Shown: positions 6,270 through 7,191 of the stretch, piece after piece
Layout of the letters: each line of letters starts with the position of its first letter
Numbering within the stretch: the stretch's first letter is position 1
DNA from: an uncultured Sphingosinicella sp.
GTDB taxonomy: Bacteria > Pseudomonadota > Alphaproteobacteria > Sphingomonadales > Sphingomonadaceae
Length of the DNA: 7,191 nucleotides
Direction: 5' to 3'
Assembly: GCA_946886275.1 (NCBI GenBank)
Contig: CAMPIH010000119.1
Location: 1 to 7,191 of the forward strand
Program-made: the position numbers and the translations under genes
Notes under the pieces: model-generated
Database searches by the model: none
The model's input: the letters and a program-made list of their open reading frames with translations, nothing else
Told to the model about the DNA's origin: nothing

Positions 6270-7191
6270 ATGAGCGACCTAGTCCGAGCGCCGCTGAAGG
6301 CCATTCTCGGGCCGACCAATACCGGCAAGACTCATCTCGCGGTGGAGAGGATGGCCGCTCACTCGTCGGGGATGATCGGATTCCCGCTCCGGCTGCTCGC
6401 TCGCGAGGTCTACGACCGGATGGTGAAGCTGAAGGGCGCCAACCAGGTCGCCCTCGTCACCGGCGAGGAGAAGATCGTCCCGCGCGATGCCCGCTGGTTC
6501 CTGTGCACCGCCGAAAGCATGCCGATGGGCCGCGATTTCGCCTTCGTCGCGCTCGACGAGGCCCAGCTCGGCGCCGATCCGGAGCGCGGCCACGTCTTCA
6601 CCGATCGAATGCTTCATGCCCGCGGCCGCGAGGAGACGATGATCCTCGGCTCGGAGAGCCTGAAGCCGATGATCCGCAACCTCCTTCCAAAGGCCGAGAT
6701 TGTCGGCCGGCCGCGCTTCTCGACCTTGAGCTATGCCGGCCCGGCCAAGCTCTCGCGGCTTCCGCCAAGGTCGGCGATCGTCGCCTTCTCGGCCGAGCAG
6801 GTCTATGCGGTCGCCGAGATGCTCCGGCGGATGCGCGGCGGCGCCGCGGTCGTCATGGGGGCGCTTTCGCCGCGGACCCGCAACGCCCAGGTCGCCATGT
6901 ACCAGGCCGGTGAGGTCGATTATCTCGTCGCCACCGACGCGATCGGCATGGGCCTCAACATGGACGTCGACCATGTCGCCTTCGCCGGCCTCGGCAAATT
7001 CGACGGACACCGGCGCCGGCGGCTGACCCCCGCGGAGATGGCCCAGATCGCCGGCCGCGCCGGCCGCCACCAGCGCGACGGGACGTTCGGAAGCCTGACC
7101 CTGGAGGGAGAGGCGCTGGCTGAGTTCCGACCCGAGGAGATCGAGGCGATAGAGGAGCATCTTTTCGCGCCGCTCGAGCATCTCTACTGGC
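6270..7191 (+). CDS. Suv3/MgpS-type ATP-dependent RNA helicase, 3' end outside window
   Basis: This is the N-terminal 307 residues of a superfamily 2 helicase close to the Suv3 group, which unwinds RNA and in mitochondria works with RNA-decay nucleases. No stop occurs before the window edge. The motifs appear in order: Walker A GPTNTGKT (14-21), motif II DEAQ (96-99), motif III SES (128-130), motif V ATDAIGMGLNMD (221-232) and motif VI QIAGRAGRH (259-267). Walker A within 14 residues of the start and the FDGHRRR stretch between motifs V and VI are typical of Suv3-like proteins. The ATG at 6270 is the only start codon in frame between the upstream TGA (6201) and Walker A, so the start is firm although the Shine-Dalgarno sequence is poor. 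Alphaproteobacterial relatives are much longer, so the C-terminal half is missing here. The gene is divergent from the M23 peptidase. Confidence 0.92.
   Translation, partial: MSDLVRAPLKAILGPTNTGKTHLAVERMAAHSSGMIGFPLRLLAREVYDRMVKLKGANQVALVTGEEKIVPRDARWFLCTAESMPMGRDFAFVALDEAQLGADPERGHVFTDRMLHARGREETMILGSESLKPMIRNLLPKAEIVGRPRFSTLSYAGPAKLSRLPPRSAIVAFSAEQVYAVAEMLRRMRGGAAVVMGALSPRTRNAQVAMYQAGEVDYLVATDAIGMGLNMDVDHVAFAGLGKFDGHRRRRLTPAEMAQIAGRAGRHQRDGTFGSLTLEGEALAEFRPEEIEAIEEHLFAPLEHLYW

Noticed and set aside
6077..6913. 278-codon plus-strand open frame starting in the divergent gap
   Set aside because: It is the wrong frame over the helicase gene. The product is arginine-, serine- and glycine-rich without motifs.
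6279..7181. 300-codon minus-strand open frame at the right end
   Set aside because: It is antisense to the helicase, whose frame shows motifs I, II, III, V and VI in order. The antisense product has no recognisable feature.
1..7191. Possible defence island or new multi-gene system linking the HerA-like ATPase and the Suv3-like helicase
   Set aside because: The two lie at opposite ends, separated by envelope-type genes on both strands. There is no nuclease, toxin, reverse transcriptase, CRISPR array or mobile element, and base composition is uniform.

Overview
The window is GC-rich chromosomal DNA with a strong G/C bias at third codon positions. Gene content and protein style (a HerA/DUF87-like ATPase, a MepM-like M23 peptidase with a conserved cytoplasmic leader, and a Suv3-type helicase) suggest an alphaproteobacterium, most likely Sphingomonadales. 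That assignment is inferred from protein character, not from a marker gene. I see no rRNA, tRNA, CRISPR array, insertion sequence, transposase or integrase.

Layout, left to right: (1) the C-terminal part of a HerA/DUF87-type ATPase, plus strand, cut by the left edge and ending at 1001, with a small hairpin on its stop codon; (2) a 153-bp gap with a second hairpin; (3) an exported TPR-repeat protein, plus strand, 1155-2138, whose frame stays open for 71 more codons past its TAA; (4) a secreted metal-dependent amidohydrolase with an unassigned N-terminal domain, plus strand, 2339-4408, with a strong ribosome binding site; (5) a 102-bp convergent gap holding a nested inverted repeat; (6) a membrane-anchored M23 (LytM/MepM-like) peptidoglycan endopeptidase, minus strand, 4511-6052; (7) a 217-bp divergent control region with an AT-rich patch and a CtrA-like motif; (8) the N-terminal 307 residues of a Suv3/MgpS-type RNA helicase, plus strand, starting at 6270 and running off the right edge.

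The TPR protein and the amidohydrolase are the only same-strand pair close enough to be co-transcribed, and both appear exported, so a shared envelope or periplasmic role is possible but unproven. The M23 peptidase and the helicase are divergently transcribed from a shared region. The window reads as ordinary chromosome. I found no convincing new multi-gene system. The points most worth a second look are the open frame beyond the TPR stop codon, the N-terminal domain of the amidohydrolase, and the divergent control region.
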